The translations under genes were made by a program, and so were the position numbers. Below the pieces are notes generated by a model. That model was not told where the DNA came from. It searched no databases and worked only from the letters and a program-made list of their open reading frames with translations. Shown one piece after another: positions 41,861-53,099 of a stretch of 64,000 nt of DNA. Numbering within the stretch: the stretch's first letter is position 1; every line of letters starts with the position of its first letter. This stretch comes from Acanthosepion lycidas (lineage: Eukaryota > Mollusca > Cephalopoda > Sepiida > Sepiidae): NCBI GenBank assembly GCA_963932145.1, contig OZ010613.1, forward strand, positions 37,264,976 to 37,328,975. Reading direction: 5' to 3'.

Positions 41861-42340
41861 GGCTTGATTGATTTGTTTTTCTATGGCTTATCAACGTTTT
41901 GCAGGTTATTTTATGAAAGATAGGTTGTTATCAGTTATGGATGTGTTGTTTATCTTACGACAACATACGTTCCCACCCTATATTGGTATAATTCGTTTGG
42001 GTGCATATTTGCCTTGAGTAATGATTAAAAGAAAATATACAGTGTGTTGAAAAATACAAAATAAATCTTTATATGCACAATATAATAATATAGATGGATA
42101 ATGTGAAAGTTGAAGTTTTCAAGAGTTTAAGTGTAAAAGTCCTGGTGCATAGGTGAGAGAGCTTGATTTGTTTCATACAAATTATCAACCCCTTGGAGGT
42201 TATTTAATGCCAGAAAATATTTTTAGATTGCAAGAATTTAAAAAAAAATTATTTTTTTATTTTGGTGATAATGGTTTAGTGATATGAGTTTTATTAATTA
42301 ACCCATAGCTGGGAGGAGAAGAGGAGGATTCATACCTAAT
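41861..42340 (-). mobile_element. SINE tail fragments (antisense)
   Basis: cttatcaacgttttgcaggttatt (41888) and attatcaaccccttggaggttatt (42179), then ttaacccatagctgggagg (42299), are antisense pieces of the 3' part of the 5S/tRNA-type SINE at 8268-8625. Heads are missing. Confidence 0.6.
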
Positions 42341-43058
42341 CAGATTTTGATAAACAAACAAGAAATTATGTAGAAAGATATTTTATTATACTCTTTTCAA
42401 TGGCTGTATAGTATCTGCTTTGTCAGGCCTTCATATGATTTGAATTCAGTCTTCCTTCTTCTAGACTAGTGAGAACCAACCATTGTTAACAAGAACTCTC
42501 TGTCTCACCATTTAACCCATGTGCACTTCTAAGATTCTTGATGACCAGAGCCTGGAAACTGATCTCTCGTCTGATCTAGTTGTAACAGCTCTGGGGGAAA
42601 ACTTGGTTGGTCATATTCAATGTCCTGAAAACCAAACTTGTGACATTTCATCATTACTGAGCTGGCCCTGAATTTTCACCTGTCGCTATAAATGTGCGTT
42701 CACTCAGGGAGGTCACATATCTTGAGTGCCTATTGAAACTTAAACTCAGGCCAGACCTCAAGTGGAGCTTGAATATATATGATCAGCTGCTAAAGATGCT
42801 GAAGAAATGGTTGGTTCCCAGTACCACTCCAGTACATACCAGATTTCTCCTGCTATATTCTACCTTTACAAGAGCCATATCAGACTGAGAATGGACTATA
42901 TGGAGTTCCTGCTCAGTTTTCACTTTCCAATTTTGATAAGTTCCTAAAAGTGTCTACATTGCCTTGTGGGTGATGAATTATTTTCCACTCTACAACCCCT
43001 TTTCTATTGATGAATCATCACAAATCTCTTACTATTCTATCACTATTTCTAAGGAAAG
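42341..43058. other. No gene recognised
   Basis: Unassigned; the frame at 42694 has no motif. Confidence 0.45.
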
Positions 43059-43350
43059 TGATGTAATGGAATAGCCTGTCACCCCCATGAGTGACTACAC
43101 TATAGGTAGCAACTTCCTATAAGTATCTGTAAGTCAATAGACTACAGAGTCTTGCTGGGATCTGTTGAAGATTTAGATTTACATGAGAACTACTGACCTT
43201 CCAATAGTAGCACTCATTACTGGATTGACTTGTGACGACCTTGTGAATAACTGTTATCCTTATTGTACTGTTTTTTTTTACAATAAACCTTTACTTATTT
43301 TATCCACCTTGTTCTTCAATTATATATTCCTATTAGCACGGAATATAACA
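43059..43350 (+). mobile_element. Solo LTR, family B
   Basis: TGATGTAATGGAATA to GAATATAACA with TSD GAAAG at 43054-43058 and 43351-43355. Homologous over its full length to 21508-21806, with the same AATAAA signal. Confidence 0.85.
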
Positions 43351-43379
43351 GAAAGTATTAAGACAAGCTACATTTCTTA

Positions 43380-43690
43380 GTTTCTTCAGTTCTAACCTTC
43401 ATGGCTAAGACTGGTCAAATCACTCACATTGTAGCAAACCACTTTCGTTCTCTTCATATTCCATTGGTGAGATATAACTCTCACTCAAATAGCTTCTTAC
43501 CATGGAACCAACTCCCAAGAGGATGCTTCCCCAGTCATTGTAATCTTAACTTTTTCAAGTCTCAGGTTAACTGTTATCTTCCCCATAAATTGTACCCCTT
43601 ACTTCTTAATCTGTAAACCTTTGCTTCAAGTGGCTCTTGGGCTTTGCAAAGGATGAACATTATTGTGAAAAATAAAGAATAGATGAATTC
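43380..43690 (+). pseudogene. LINE C-terminal remnant (LINE B-related)
   Basis: From 43455 the translation gives RYNSHSNSFLPWNQLPRGCF and FPSHCNLNFFKSQVNCYLPH, i.e. the last ~50 residues of a CR1/jockey-like RT, related to but distinct from LINE B. The tail ggatgaacattattgtgaaaa differs from the LINE B tail. A second member is at 54785-54960. Confidence 0.65.
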
Positions 43691-43699
43691 ATAAGTTTC

Positions 43700-43800
43700 A
43701 GAAGGATATTTGTGAAAAAAGTGAACACAAAAAACTCAGCTGGAATTTGAACATGGCTTGATGATCTAACTCTCTGACTGACTGTTATACCATCCACACT
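43700..43800 (-). mobile_element. tRNA-like SINE head (antisense)
   Basis: Minus strand ggatggtataacagtcagtc then catgttcaaattccagctg at tRNA A-box/B-box spacing; resembles the head at 7850-7930. Confidence 0.5.
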
Positions 43801-44219
43801 TGTCTGTTTTATAGCCATATATTATGCTGGACTTTGTCTAGCACAAGGTCCTGGTATTGGAGATTCCATGTAGCATCTGATATCAAGAAAATGAGAGAAT
43901 TGTGATCAGTATTTAAGTGGGTGATCATTTATGAAGACCAGGCATTGTAAGAAGTTTGTGTGCTATATATAGCTTTACACCTCTAACTTTAAAACATGAT
44001 ATACAGTGGAACCTTGGTTAACAGATTTATTTAATTCCTGAAGGCCATTCATGACCCAAAACACTCATAAACCAAAATTATTTTCCCCTATAGGAATCTA
44101 TATAAAATGGATTAACCCATTCCTGGATTCCAGATGATTGCTTTTCAAAAGTACCTACATTTAAGAACATGGCATGTTTACTTGATAGAATATGACCAAA
44201 TGTAAAGGAAATATGGTTA

Positions 44220-45060
44220 GAATATTCTACTCAATGCTTCAAAGATGAAGAAGAGACTTGAAGCAACAGAAATATGATTCTTCAGAAAGATGATGAAGAT
44301 ACCATGGATTGAACCTGTGAACATCAATGAGGTTTTGGAGAAAATGGAAAGAAAAAGGAAAATTATACAGTTGAAACTTCTGGGGCACATTATAAGGAAG
44401 CAGGGCTTGGAAAACCTGATACTCACAGGACAGATTGAGGGAAAGTGATACAGATGAAAGTAGTGTGTAACATACTTCGAGGGCTTGAGCAAATGAATCA
44501 TAGAACAGACAAGATTTTCCTGATTCGAAGGAAAACAATCCAAGCTGACATAGATAATAATTATTAGCATTGTAGGAAAGAAAAAGGAAACTTATACTTA
44601 ACATCAAGAAGAGGCAGTTGAAATTTCTGGGCCACTTAATAAAGAAGGAGGGCTTGAAAAATTTGATACTCACAGGACAGGCTGAGAGAAAGAGAGTCAG
44701 AGGAAAGCAGTGTGTAACATACTTGAAGGGCTTGAGCAAATGTGCCATAGAACAGGCTTTGGGAAAAATAACAAAAAAAAAAACTTATTAAGAGCTACAA
44801 GGGCCAGGATGATGTGGAGGGCTGTGATCGCCTACATCCTGAAAGGAGACAGCACATAAAAGAAGAAAACTCTGTGCCCAAGTGCATACACAAAACCAAT
44901 GAAAATCATTGAAACTGACACTTAAAATGATAAACCTAATACTAAGCATTAACTTATTAAGAGCTACATGGGTCAGGAAGAAGTAGAGGGCCGTGATCAA
45001 ATACATCATGAAATGACATGGTACATAAAAGAAGAAGACTTTGTGTAAAGTTCATTCATG
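44220..45060 (+). pseudogene. Two LINE A 3' fragments, each duplicated, nested in the Tigger element
   Basis: 44220-44490 and 44575-44780 both encode the LKLLGHIIRKQGLENL-type segment and continue into the LINE A 3' end. 44783-44930 and 44950-45060 both hold the terminal segment (ttattaagagctaca ... cataaaagaagaa). So two adjacent 5'-truncated insertions, or a tandem duplication of one, are present. All frames are broken. Confidence 0.75.
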
Positions 45061-45212
45061 ATATTAATAAAAATCATTGAATCTGATACTAAAAAAGATA
45101 AACCCAAGCAGATAAAATATAGATGAAAACTTAATTTTTCTGTTTCATGTACAGAGGAGAGTTGATGGCTTAAGTGGAATGTTAAGGGGAATAGTCTTCT
45201 TCCTTAAAAACA

Positions 45213-46000
45213 TCAGGCAACTGTCTTTCTGGCATTTCTTTTTCTTTTTTGCTGCCTCTTAGCACCACTTGACTCTGCTTTAGACTCACTAGGCCTCTGT
45301 CTCACTAAAAATTTATCCAGTGAAATTTGTTTTTGTCTACGTTTTAAAATGTTTTTAAAGTGATACATAACATTATTCTTGAAAATGTTTATGCTGTAGC
45401 TTCCTACTACTTTGGGGGTGGCCAACCTTTTGATTCCATGCGCCAATATTTTGTACGATTACTTTAAATGCGCCACACAAACATTCACTTCCTTTCAGTA
45501 CATGTTGTAATATGGACATATTTTAAAGTTATAATAAAATCTATTTATTTGAAAAATATATGCTTATGACCAAGGGTGTATCCAGGAGTTTTGAAAGGGG
45601 AGCCATCAATCAATACTTTGACTTTTTTTTTCTCTTCAGATTTTGCAGAGGGGGTGCATGGCAGAGTTTATAATGTTTACATAGGCAAAATAAACATAAA
45701 TAACTTTAATATGTCTTTTGATTCTGCTTTGTTTTCACTAAACCAGCAATATTAGGAGTTAAATTTGTAACTGAAAGCAACAAACAATTCTTCAAGTTGG
45801 AGTTGGACATTTGCGACCTCAGTTTGCTTTTGATCATTTTCCTTTTCAAAAGGATGCAATGCGCCACTTGTAAGCATCCAATGCGTCACTTATGGTGCAT
45901 GGGCCACAGGTTGGCCATCCTTGTACTACTTTATCATAGTGATACCATTCCATGAACTTTGCACTTGACCCTTTTTTCTCCAAAATGTGTTTGTCACCCG
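45213..46000 (-). pseudogene. Tigger transposase C-terminus, split by a hAT insertion
   Basis: Reading minus, coding upstream of the hAT insertion (about 45990-45932) gives KFMEWYHYDKVV. After the insertion (45404-45213) it continues GSYSINIFKNNVMYHF, KRRQKQISLDKFL and a basic tail ending at a stop at 45213. The KRRQKQ-SLDKF segment is the C-terminal signature of pogo/Tigger DDE transposases. The catalytic DDE domain and the DNA-binding N-terminus are missing, so no activity is possible. The first ~14 codons of the longest open frame (MAHGIKRLATPK) belong to the hAT MITE, not to the transposase. Confidence 0.75.
45413..45923. mobile_element. hAT-type MITE with perfect TSD, inside the Tigger transposase
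   Basis: 511 bp, ends TGGGGGTGGCCAACC and, inverted, CAAGGATGGCCAACC. The 8-bp TSD TACTACTT is exact at 45405-45412 and 45924-45931. Subterminal copies of atgcgcca occur at both sides, as hAT transposase-binding repeats do. Non-coding. Confidence 0.9.
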
Positions 46001-46181
46001 AGACTGTATTTTTCTTTTGTGGGGAAATTTGTTTGTGAATTGATTTGTTTATGATAAAAGGTTTTCATGACCTGAGGTTCTACTGTATTTACTTCCAATG
46101 AATTAAAATATTTATTATGACATTTAAAATGAATATCTAGAAACTTGTGTTTTCAATTAAAAAAATCAACATCAATACAAG

Positions 46182-46641
46182 TGTTGTAGCATACCTATGG
46201 ATGATAATGGATATGTCTCCATTCACATAAATACAGTAGTAACTACTGTATGTTGGTCTGCAGTTGAAGATTTGCCTCCAGCTGTGCTGGTCAAACTCTC
46301 TGGCAGAGAGGATCCCCAGATGAAGCTATATTGAAGGGCAGAATCTCATCTACCTGACCCCATTTTATACGGGTCTACGAGGAATTTTTGTCTGAGCCTA
46401 TGGGCTCAGATACCCCACATTAAATTCAGCCTTGTGCCACATCTAACCATGTGGGGCAGTTGGTAGATATCCTGCAGTTGGAGATTCATTGTAGAATTCA
46501 CTTGACTCACTTCTAGCAGTTGATTACTTCTTCTACACGCTGCTGGCAAATCTTATATCTGTTGTTCGCATCCTAAGTATTATCATTCATTACCATCTTT
46601 CATGTGACTATTCTATTCAGTAACCTTACTAGGTTACAACA
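46182..46641 (+). mobile_element. Solo LTR, family A (reference copy)
   Basis: 460 bp from TGTTGTAGCATACC to GGTTACAACA with TSD ACAAG at 46177-46181 and 46642-46646. TG...CA ends, 5-bp TSD and short terminal inverted repeats identify an LTR. No internal region adjoins it. Sisters: 3597-3830, 28843-29269, 51307-52527. Confidence 0.9.
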
Positions 46642-46646
46642 ACAAG

Positions 46647-47084
46647 TGTTTTCAATTTAATACAAATTCAAGAACCAATAATATTAAACAATATAAAAAG
46701 CTGTGGCAATTTGATGCCAAAATTGAGAAAATTTTGAGTCTTTGAATCTTCATTTCCACATAAACTCTGTAAAGCAATCATCCATTTCATCATATATTAG
46801 TTTTTCATTGTGCAAACAAAGATTTGTTGATTTCCACTTTGCACCCAGGTGCACCCAGTTTCTCATGGTGATTATTGAAGTATGCAATTGAGAGTGGTTG
46901 CAAAAGTATAATAGTGCCAAAGTTTGTAGCCTTGTTCTAGACTAAGTATATTTTATTAAGGAAGGGCAAATGACAGCAAATCTTCAACAGCAGCAGTCAA
47001 ACATGACAGGCAGCAGTACCAGCACTAATCAGCAGGCAGGTTAGGTTTAAGCTCTGTTTTACCAGAGAAAATTGTCCTATGGTA
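46647..47084. other. No gene recognised
   Basis: Unassigned; contains a short cagcagcagtc run near 46985. Confidence 0.45.
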
Positions 47085-47225
47085 CAATAGTGTAGTGGAT
47101 TAAAGCATTGGTTCATACATTTGGTGACATAGTAATTGTGAGTTCAATTCTTGGGCTGGGCAACATGTACTTGAACTTGGAAATGGGTGAACAGTTATTA
47201 AAAAAAGAACTAGACAAGATATCAC
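47085..47225 (+). mobile_element. tRNA-derived SINE
   Basis: A-box-like TAGTGTAGTGGATTAAAGCA and B-box-like GAGTTCAATTCTTGG at tRNA spacing, then gggctgggcaacatgtac. The second copy at 47497-47690 and the tail at 55080-55110 (gggttcaatttctgg) share this layout. Confidence 0.65.
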
Positions 47226-47350
47226 TAGATATGGGTAGTGGAATTAAATAAAGGGTTCAGTTCAGAATTCCCTGTAGGTTACCCAGATGAAGGCTGGAGA
47301 GTATAATTGCTGAAATGTGATAATAACAACAAAGATGAGAACAATAGTCT
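47225..47350 (+). mobile_element. Repeat C copy
   Basis: aaagggttcagttcagaattc then cctgtaggttacccagatga and aacaacaaagatgagaac match repeat C at 14130-14270. Confidence 0.7.
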
Positions 47351-47496
47351 GAATGTAAATAGTACAAGTAAGGAAAGCAAGTAAAATTAAATTTAAATAA
47401 TTTTCCATTATTTTATAATAGTGAAAAAATGTAGAGGTTTTCAGAATTTGAACTGTGATCTCATAAAAAGAGTGAAAAAAAAAAAGAAGTCCCACA

Positions 47497-47690
47497 GTGG
47501 ATTAAAGTGTTGGTTTGTTAATTTTAGGGAAAAGTAATTGTGATTTCAGGCTGAGTATTAAAGGCTCAAGGCCATTGGAAACCTGGCTGGCAATTATTGA
47601 GCAGCATTATAGGAAGAACAAACGGGATATACCAAGACATGGACAGTGGAACAAGAACAATCTACATGTGTACATGAAGAAATATATTTG
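47497..47690 (+). mobile_element. tRNA-derived SINE copy
   Basis: cacagtggattaaagtgttgg then taattgtgatttcaggctgag parallels the SINE at 47085; the promoter boxes are more degraded. Confidence 0.5.
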
Positions 47691-48567
47691 GTTTAATATT
47701 CCCTCAAGATTTTAGCATTTTGCTTCCATTTGATTGTATTATATTATTATTATTTTCAATTCAGCAAATACTATTGGTTGAAAAAGATTTCAATGTATTT
47801 CCTATATAATAGTTTCTTTCAATGGCAAATTTTGTGTAAATTAAATGCCAAGTGGATCATAGAAACTTCAACTAAAATTCCAACTTCTGATTGGCTAATA
47901 TATGTGAAAGATGTTCCAATGCCTACACAGTTGTGGTTAAAGTTAATTTACCACCAAAATCTGGTTATGCCTATCATGTGGTTCACATTAATTATAAATA
48001 CTTGGACATATTTTCACTCTTTATCTCTTGCCTTCTCTCACATACAAGATGTAGCTCAGCGGAGAGGTCACGTTTGTCCCTTAGGGGAAAATGCTATGAA
48101 ATGTCATGACACACACACATGTACGTACAAACATCTATGAATATTCACTCCTTCAACCACAAGGACAGAAACATAACATTGTGAATAACAAACTGTTTAA
48201 TTCTCGTACAAGTAGAAATATATCTTACTAAAGTTCTCATACACTTTTTAATACACATCACAGTTTATTGACAAGAACATTCTAAGGACAAGCAAATTTC
48301 AGCATTTCAAACATAACTGAATTATTGTTTTGTATGTTTGTTGTTATGCATATATAAATTCCATTTACTTGTGCAACTTGTTGAATGTTTCTTCTTATTG
48401 TTTCATATTTTGTGGTATTTTGTGTAAATATAAATTAGTAGGGCCTTGCGCTAATAAGGTTATCTGGATCAAAAGTGTTATGGTCCAAGTTCCTTGTACC
48501 ATGGTGATGGTCCAAGGTTAGAACCAATGAAAGAATAACACGAACACAGGTATGGAATACAAAGATA
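47691..48567. other. No gene recognised
   Basis: Two overlapping open frames (47730-48140) show no motif. 48048-48066 (tgtagctcagcggagagg) looks like a tRNA A box without a B box. Confidence 0.4.
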
Positions 48568-49438
48568 TTAGGTTGGTGCAAAAATAATGTCGTTTTTTGA
48601 CGTTCAACTTCAAAAGATCATAACTCCTTTCATAATAAACTTTATTAATCGAAATAAGAACCGTTAGAGTCGACACATTTTTGCCAACGAGAAACAAGTT
48701 TATTTATCCCATTAGCGTAGAAATCCGGAGTTCTGGAAGCAATGAAGTCATTGAAGGCCGATTCGGCATCATCTCGGCTTTTGAAGCATTTTTCGCACAG
48801 GAAGTTGTTGAGATGCTTGTAAAAGTGATAATTGGTGGGCGAGAGGTCCGGTGAATATGGCGGATGAGGCGACGATTTTTTTGATTATCGTTCAATTCAT
48901 GCGGCACCCATTTATCCAACTTTTTTGACTTCCCTATTTGCTTTAAATGGCGAACGACTGTTGAGTAGTTGACCTCGAGTTCAACAGCAACTTCTCGTGT
49001 AGTTTTGCGAGGATTGGCTTCAATTAAGGCTTTCAAATATTCGTTATCAATTGTAGTCGGCCGGCCGCGACTGTATTCATCTTCGAGGCTTTCGTCACCA
49101 TTGCAAAATTTCTTGAACCACCGTTGTGCCACACGTTCATTAGTGGTTCCTGGGCCAAACGCATCATTGATATCACGAGCTGTCTCGGCAGCTTTTCGGC
49201 CTAGTTTGAACTGGGACAAGAAAATCGTGCGGATTTGAATTTTGTCCATGTTGTTGAAAAGCCTGCAAAAAAATGAATGAAGAGATTGAGAACGGTAATG
49301 AATAACACAATTCGATAGAGCGAAAAACACGCTTCAAAATGATATATAACATGGCTATATATATCAATGAATTAATTCAGAAATCATATATAAAAGTAAC
49401 ATATGTGAGAAAATGACATTATTTTTTCACCAACCTAA
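48568..49438 (-). mobile_element. mariner element, internally deleted (871 bp)
   Basis: TTAGGTTGGTGCAAAAATAA at the left and, inverted, TTAGGTTGGTGAAAAAATAA at the right; TA duplications at 48566-48567 and 49439-49440. Full-length mariners are about 1.3 kb. The missing part is the middle of the transposase gene. Its two ends differ inside the terminal repeat, and each is the source sequence for one of the two fold-back MITE types in this window. Confidence 0.92.
48645..49249 (-). pseudogene. mariner transposase with catalytic core deleted
   Basis: Start chosen at 49249 (MDKIQIRTIFLSQFKLGRKA), matching the usual mariner start after the 5' UTR; an upstream in-frame ATG at 49330 is not part of the family. 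Residues 1-127 are intact: two helix-turn-helix DNA-binding parts with TTNERVAQRWFKKF and TTREVAVELEVNYSTVVRHL, then the conserved linker WVPHEL and NDNQKNRR. There the sequence jumps, with a frame change, to PHPPYSPDLSPTNYHFYKHL and the normal C-terminus ending GSYFD and a stop at 48645. About 140 residues with the first two catalytic Asp are gone. It might still bind terminal repeats but cannot cut DNA. Hsmar1/SETMAR-like (cecropia-type) by TIR and N-terminus. Confidence 0.92.
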
Positions 49439-49440
49439 TA

Positions 49441-50120
49441 TATTACAACAGAAATATAATACAAAGAAGTAGAAGTATTAGTAATGACTATCAGATTTGG
49501 TTAGAGCGAATTATGTTGTCTCGACAAGTATCACTATTCCAATGTCCTTACAATATGCTCTCAATTATCTCTCCTCATCTTACAATATCCTGATACCTCT
49601 TGAGAGGCACAATATTTATAATGTCAGGAATAGTCCATTATTATTATGAGTAAGTTCCCATAACAAACAGATACCAGAAAAATTTCAGAGAGCATAATGA
49701 AGAAAATGTTATAATAACAACAAAGATGAGGATATTAGTCCAGCTGTAAATAATGATAAATTTTTGTCCTAGAAATTCAAACAGAAATTCTTGTCTTTTT
49801 TTGCAGTAAGTAATTTTTTATCTTTTTTGTTCCTTTTCTGTTGTGGTGAACCCAAATGTGAAATAAAATATAGCAATAATATATATAAACAAAAATCAAA
49901 TAATTAAAATTAAAATAAGGCATTTGCTTTCCTTTTAAAATCCTTATCTCTTTCTCTTCTCTATATTTTCTTCCAACTAATAAGAAGGAAACCCTCAAAT
50001 AAAGAGGAAAAAGAAAAGATTGAACCTGGCAGTAAAATAGTGGAAGTTTTCTGGACTAGATTTGAATTTTACCAAAATAACAAAGGCTCCATGCATAACT
50101 TCTGCTATCAAAAAAAAAAA
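49441..50120. other. Unassigned, with a repeat C end at 49700-49790
   Basis: aataacaacaaagatgagga then gttcaaacagaaattc-type sequence matches the 3' end of repeat C; the rest is AT-rich. Confidence 0.45.
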
Positions 50121-50124
50121 AATG

Positions 50125-50660
50125 AAAAAGAAAAGAATGTTAATTTTCAGTGCAACACCCGCACTCATTTTGCATTAAAATTTTCTAAAATACTTACATA
50201 TATGTGTAATTGTACTTGCTCCATTCAAATCTGGCTTGATAAATTTGATAAAATTTACCATTTTGCAGTTATCGACAGTGAAAGTTTGGATTCATTTATG
50301 TCACAGGCAGCCATTACGAGCATTGTTTGCCTTCACTGCAGAATAGCTATCAGTGCAGGTATCATTGCGCAAACTGTGTGTGTGTTTACGTAAATAGTTC
50401 TCGTGTGTAGTAATTGAGACAAATTCAGACAAGAAAGATCTGTTCCAAACTTAGCTTTCCACAGCAAATGTATCCAAACAACACGAGTAATGGACACAAT
50501 TGAATCCCAAATTTCTCTGTCAATAACTCCAAAATGGTAGATTTTATCAAATTTATCAAGCCAGATTCGAATGGGGCATGTATAATTACACGTAAATGCA
50601 AGTATTTTGGAAATTTTTAATGCGAACTGAGCACAAGTGTTAAATTGCAAATTAACTGAA
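50125..50660. mobile_element. Inverted-repeat element, ~200-bp arms
   Basis: 50129-50340 and 50459-50657 are imperfect reverse complements. Both arms share the phrase atctggcttgataaatttga (as tcaaatttatcaagccagat in the right arm) and encode the same peptide WLDKFDKIYHF in opposite directions. The spacer is about 120 bp. Whether the peptide is a true coding remnant is unknown. Confidence 0.7.
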
Positions 50661-51301
50661 AGGAATACTAGAAAATAAAATAATTTTGGCCAATCAAAAT
50701 TTAACACAAAGAGACTTTGTGCCAGTAATCTGGGAGCCTTGTCAAAAAGGATATAAACAGACAGTTGAGAAGCAGAAGAGAAGAGACCATCAGAAAAAAC
50801 AGCCATGCATGTTGTGTGAAGAAGTCAATTAGTCATCTGCTTATGACATTTCTTCTGCTTTTCTTAGAGCTGAGAAAGGACAGAAGATTGATACCATATC
50901 TATTTCTAAGATGAAAACTACTAGCAACTGTCACCAACCAAGCAGAAATGGACTTTCTCCTGACTGCTACCACAATTGGATTTATAAAGCAAACTTTTGC
51001 TACTCCGAATATCAAAGGACTCCAATCTAAAGCAAATAAATAAATGTATATTATTTATTTCATACACTTGAATCAATTTATTTCCAAAGTTTTGATAAAT
51101 GATACTAAGTCACTCTAGCATCTACCCACACTGCCATCCATTATTTTTTGATAAAAAAATCCCACAAAGAAATAGTTCAACCCAGATTTGATATAGCAAC
51201 AAATTATCAGCACACAGCAAATGACACAGACAACATGAACCTAGTTTAAAAAATTTATTCTTAACACATGAAAAAGAATTAAAAAAATTTAGTGTTTTGT
51301 G
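50661..51301. other. No gene recognised
   Basis: Unassigned AT-rich sequence. Confidence 0.45.
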
Positions 51302-51306
51302 TGCCT

Positions 51307-52527
51307 TGTTGTAACCTAGGAGAGGTTACTGAATAGAATAATCACACAAAGTTTGGTAATGAATGATAATACTTAGAACATGAACAACAAATATAAGATT
51401 CACCAGCAGCACATAGAAGAAGTAGTCAACTGCTAGAAATGAATAAAGTGAATTCCACAATGAATCTCCAACACGCTGCAGCCCGGCCATAGGGCTGGGT
51501 TGCGACCGTGGCAAAGTCTAGTCTGGACCATATCAGGACCTGCTAAGACCAATTTGGACTAAAACTTGACTAAGCTTTGACCAGCTTGGACATGTTATGA
51601 CCAATATTTGACCAGTGACCCTATGCGGAAACGCTCGGGTTTCCCACGAAAAACGACCTTGTGTCACATCTTGACCTCGTGGGAGTCAAGTAAATACCGC
51701 AGGATAAAAAGAATACCCACTTGGCCCGGTGGCTAGGATCAAAGTGTAGTATCTGTGCTTTGTGAGCTGCCGGGTCGGGTGTCTGTCGAACTCTCTGCTT
51801 GCAGGGAGGAACCCTGACGAAGCTCCGCCGAAGGGTAGGGTTTCATTGGGGGAGGTTGACGGAACTGGCCCCCCCTCGGAGGGTTTGGATGGTTATTTAT
51901 TTTTGGCTGAGCCTACGGGCTCGGAGATACCCACATTAAAAAGGCCTTGTGCCACATTCAATCCTCGTGGGTGGATAGATAAATACCATCTACCAACTGT
52001 CCCACATAGTCAGATTTGGCACAAGGCCAAATTTAATGTCGGGTATCCGAGCCCGTAAGCTCGTCCAAAAATTCCCCATAGACCCTGCATAAAACGGGGC
52101 CAGGTAGCTGTTTCCTGAGATGAGATTCTGCCCTTCGACATAGCCTCATCTGGGGTTTCTCACTGCACGGAGACATAGAGTTTGACCAGCACAGCTGGAG
52201 ATGCATCTCCAACTGCAGGATATCTACCAACCGCTCCACATGGTCAGATGTGCACAAGGCCAGATTTAATGTGGGGTACTCGAGCATGTAAGCTCGGCCA
52301 AAAATTCCCCGTAGACCCCATATAAAACTAGGTCAGGTAGCTGTTTCCCAAGATGAGACTCTGCCCTTCGACATAGCCTTGTCTGAGGATCCTCCCTGCA
52401 CAGAGGCAGAGAATTTGACCAGCACAACTGGAGACAAATCTCTGACTGCAGACCAACATACAGTATTTACTACTGTATTTATGTGAATGGGGACATAACC
52501 ATTATCATCTGTAGATATGCTACAACA
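51307..52527 (-). mobile_element. Rearranged family A LTR cluster with TSD
   Basis: Outer ends TGTTGTAACCTAGG and GATATGCTACAACA (the reversed family A termini) are flanked by TGCCT at 51302-51306 and 52528-52532, so this was one insertion. It is 1221 bp instead of 460. 51307-51475 and 52220-52527 are the two ends in minus orientation, 52000-52215 is a second minus copy of the middle, and 51520-51990 is a related LTR middle in plus orientation (ctgagcctacgggctcgg). The plus segment is more GC-rich and distinct, so it is a different family member. Confidence 0.75.
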
Positions 52528-52532
52528 TGCCT

Positions 52533-53099
52533 AATGATGGTCAATAACAAGTAAATTATTAATGAAAATGAAACATGCCATTTTAAAATTAAAATTATAT
52601 TGTTGCATAAGAAGGTCCCCAGAAAAGAAAACTAAGTGAAGAAAAAGAGAAATTCTTCTATGAATAGTTTTCAAAGAGAAATTTGGTACACTTTTATTAA
52701 GCAAATTTGCAGTTTCTTTTTCTTGCAGTAACAGCAAAGATTAGATCAAGCACACCAGCTGAAGACTTTTGTTTTTGGTGGGAGTGACTGGGTTGTTTGT
52801 TTCAGTTATTGTCTGGTGGTTGTCAAAATTCTTTGTCATTTTCCTTCTGGACTGGGGTGATCTGGATTCATGTAGCAGCTGTTTGTTGACTCTAAAAGGC
52901 AAATTCCAAGGTGCCCCTTATATAACAGATGGGAGTCTCCAAACATGCTCTTTGGAACTTTTTAGAGAAATCCTTTCATTGGTTTTGGATGAAAAACAAA
53001 CACTGCTGTTTTACCACAAATAATATTTTTGAAATTCAAAACTTAAGCAAGAGCCCATAACAGTCTTTCTCTATCTCTGAAAACTTGATGCATATGCAT
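52533..53099. other. No gene recognised
   Basis: Frame at 52769-53023 has no motif that I recognise. Confidence 0.4.

Larger units (their letters stand above)
44004..46085 (-). mobile_element. Tigger/pogo element, interrupted by LINE pieces and a hAT MITE
   Basis: Left end CAGTGGAACCTTGGTTAACA and, inverted, right end CAGTAGAACCTCAGGTCATG are pogo/Tigger terminal repeats; TA flanks both (44002-44003, 46086-46087). The minus strand still encodes the end of the transposase. Most of the transposase is deleted, and LINE A fragments and a hAT MITE sit inside. Confidence 0.85.

Noticed and set aside
21508..43355. The two family B LTRs as ends of one 21-kb retrotransposon
   Set aside because: Their TSDs differ (GAGTT and GAAAG) and the interval holds many unrelated elements; they are independent solo LTRs.
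48048..48066. tRNA-like A box (tgtagctcagcggagagg)
   Set aside because: No B box or cloverleaf pairing downstream.
48969..49238. 89-codon plus-strand frame
   Set aside because: Antisense shadow of the mariner transposase N-terminus.
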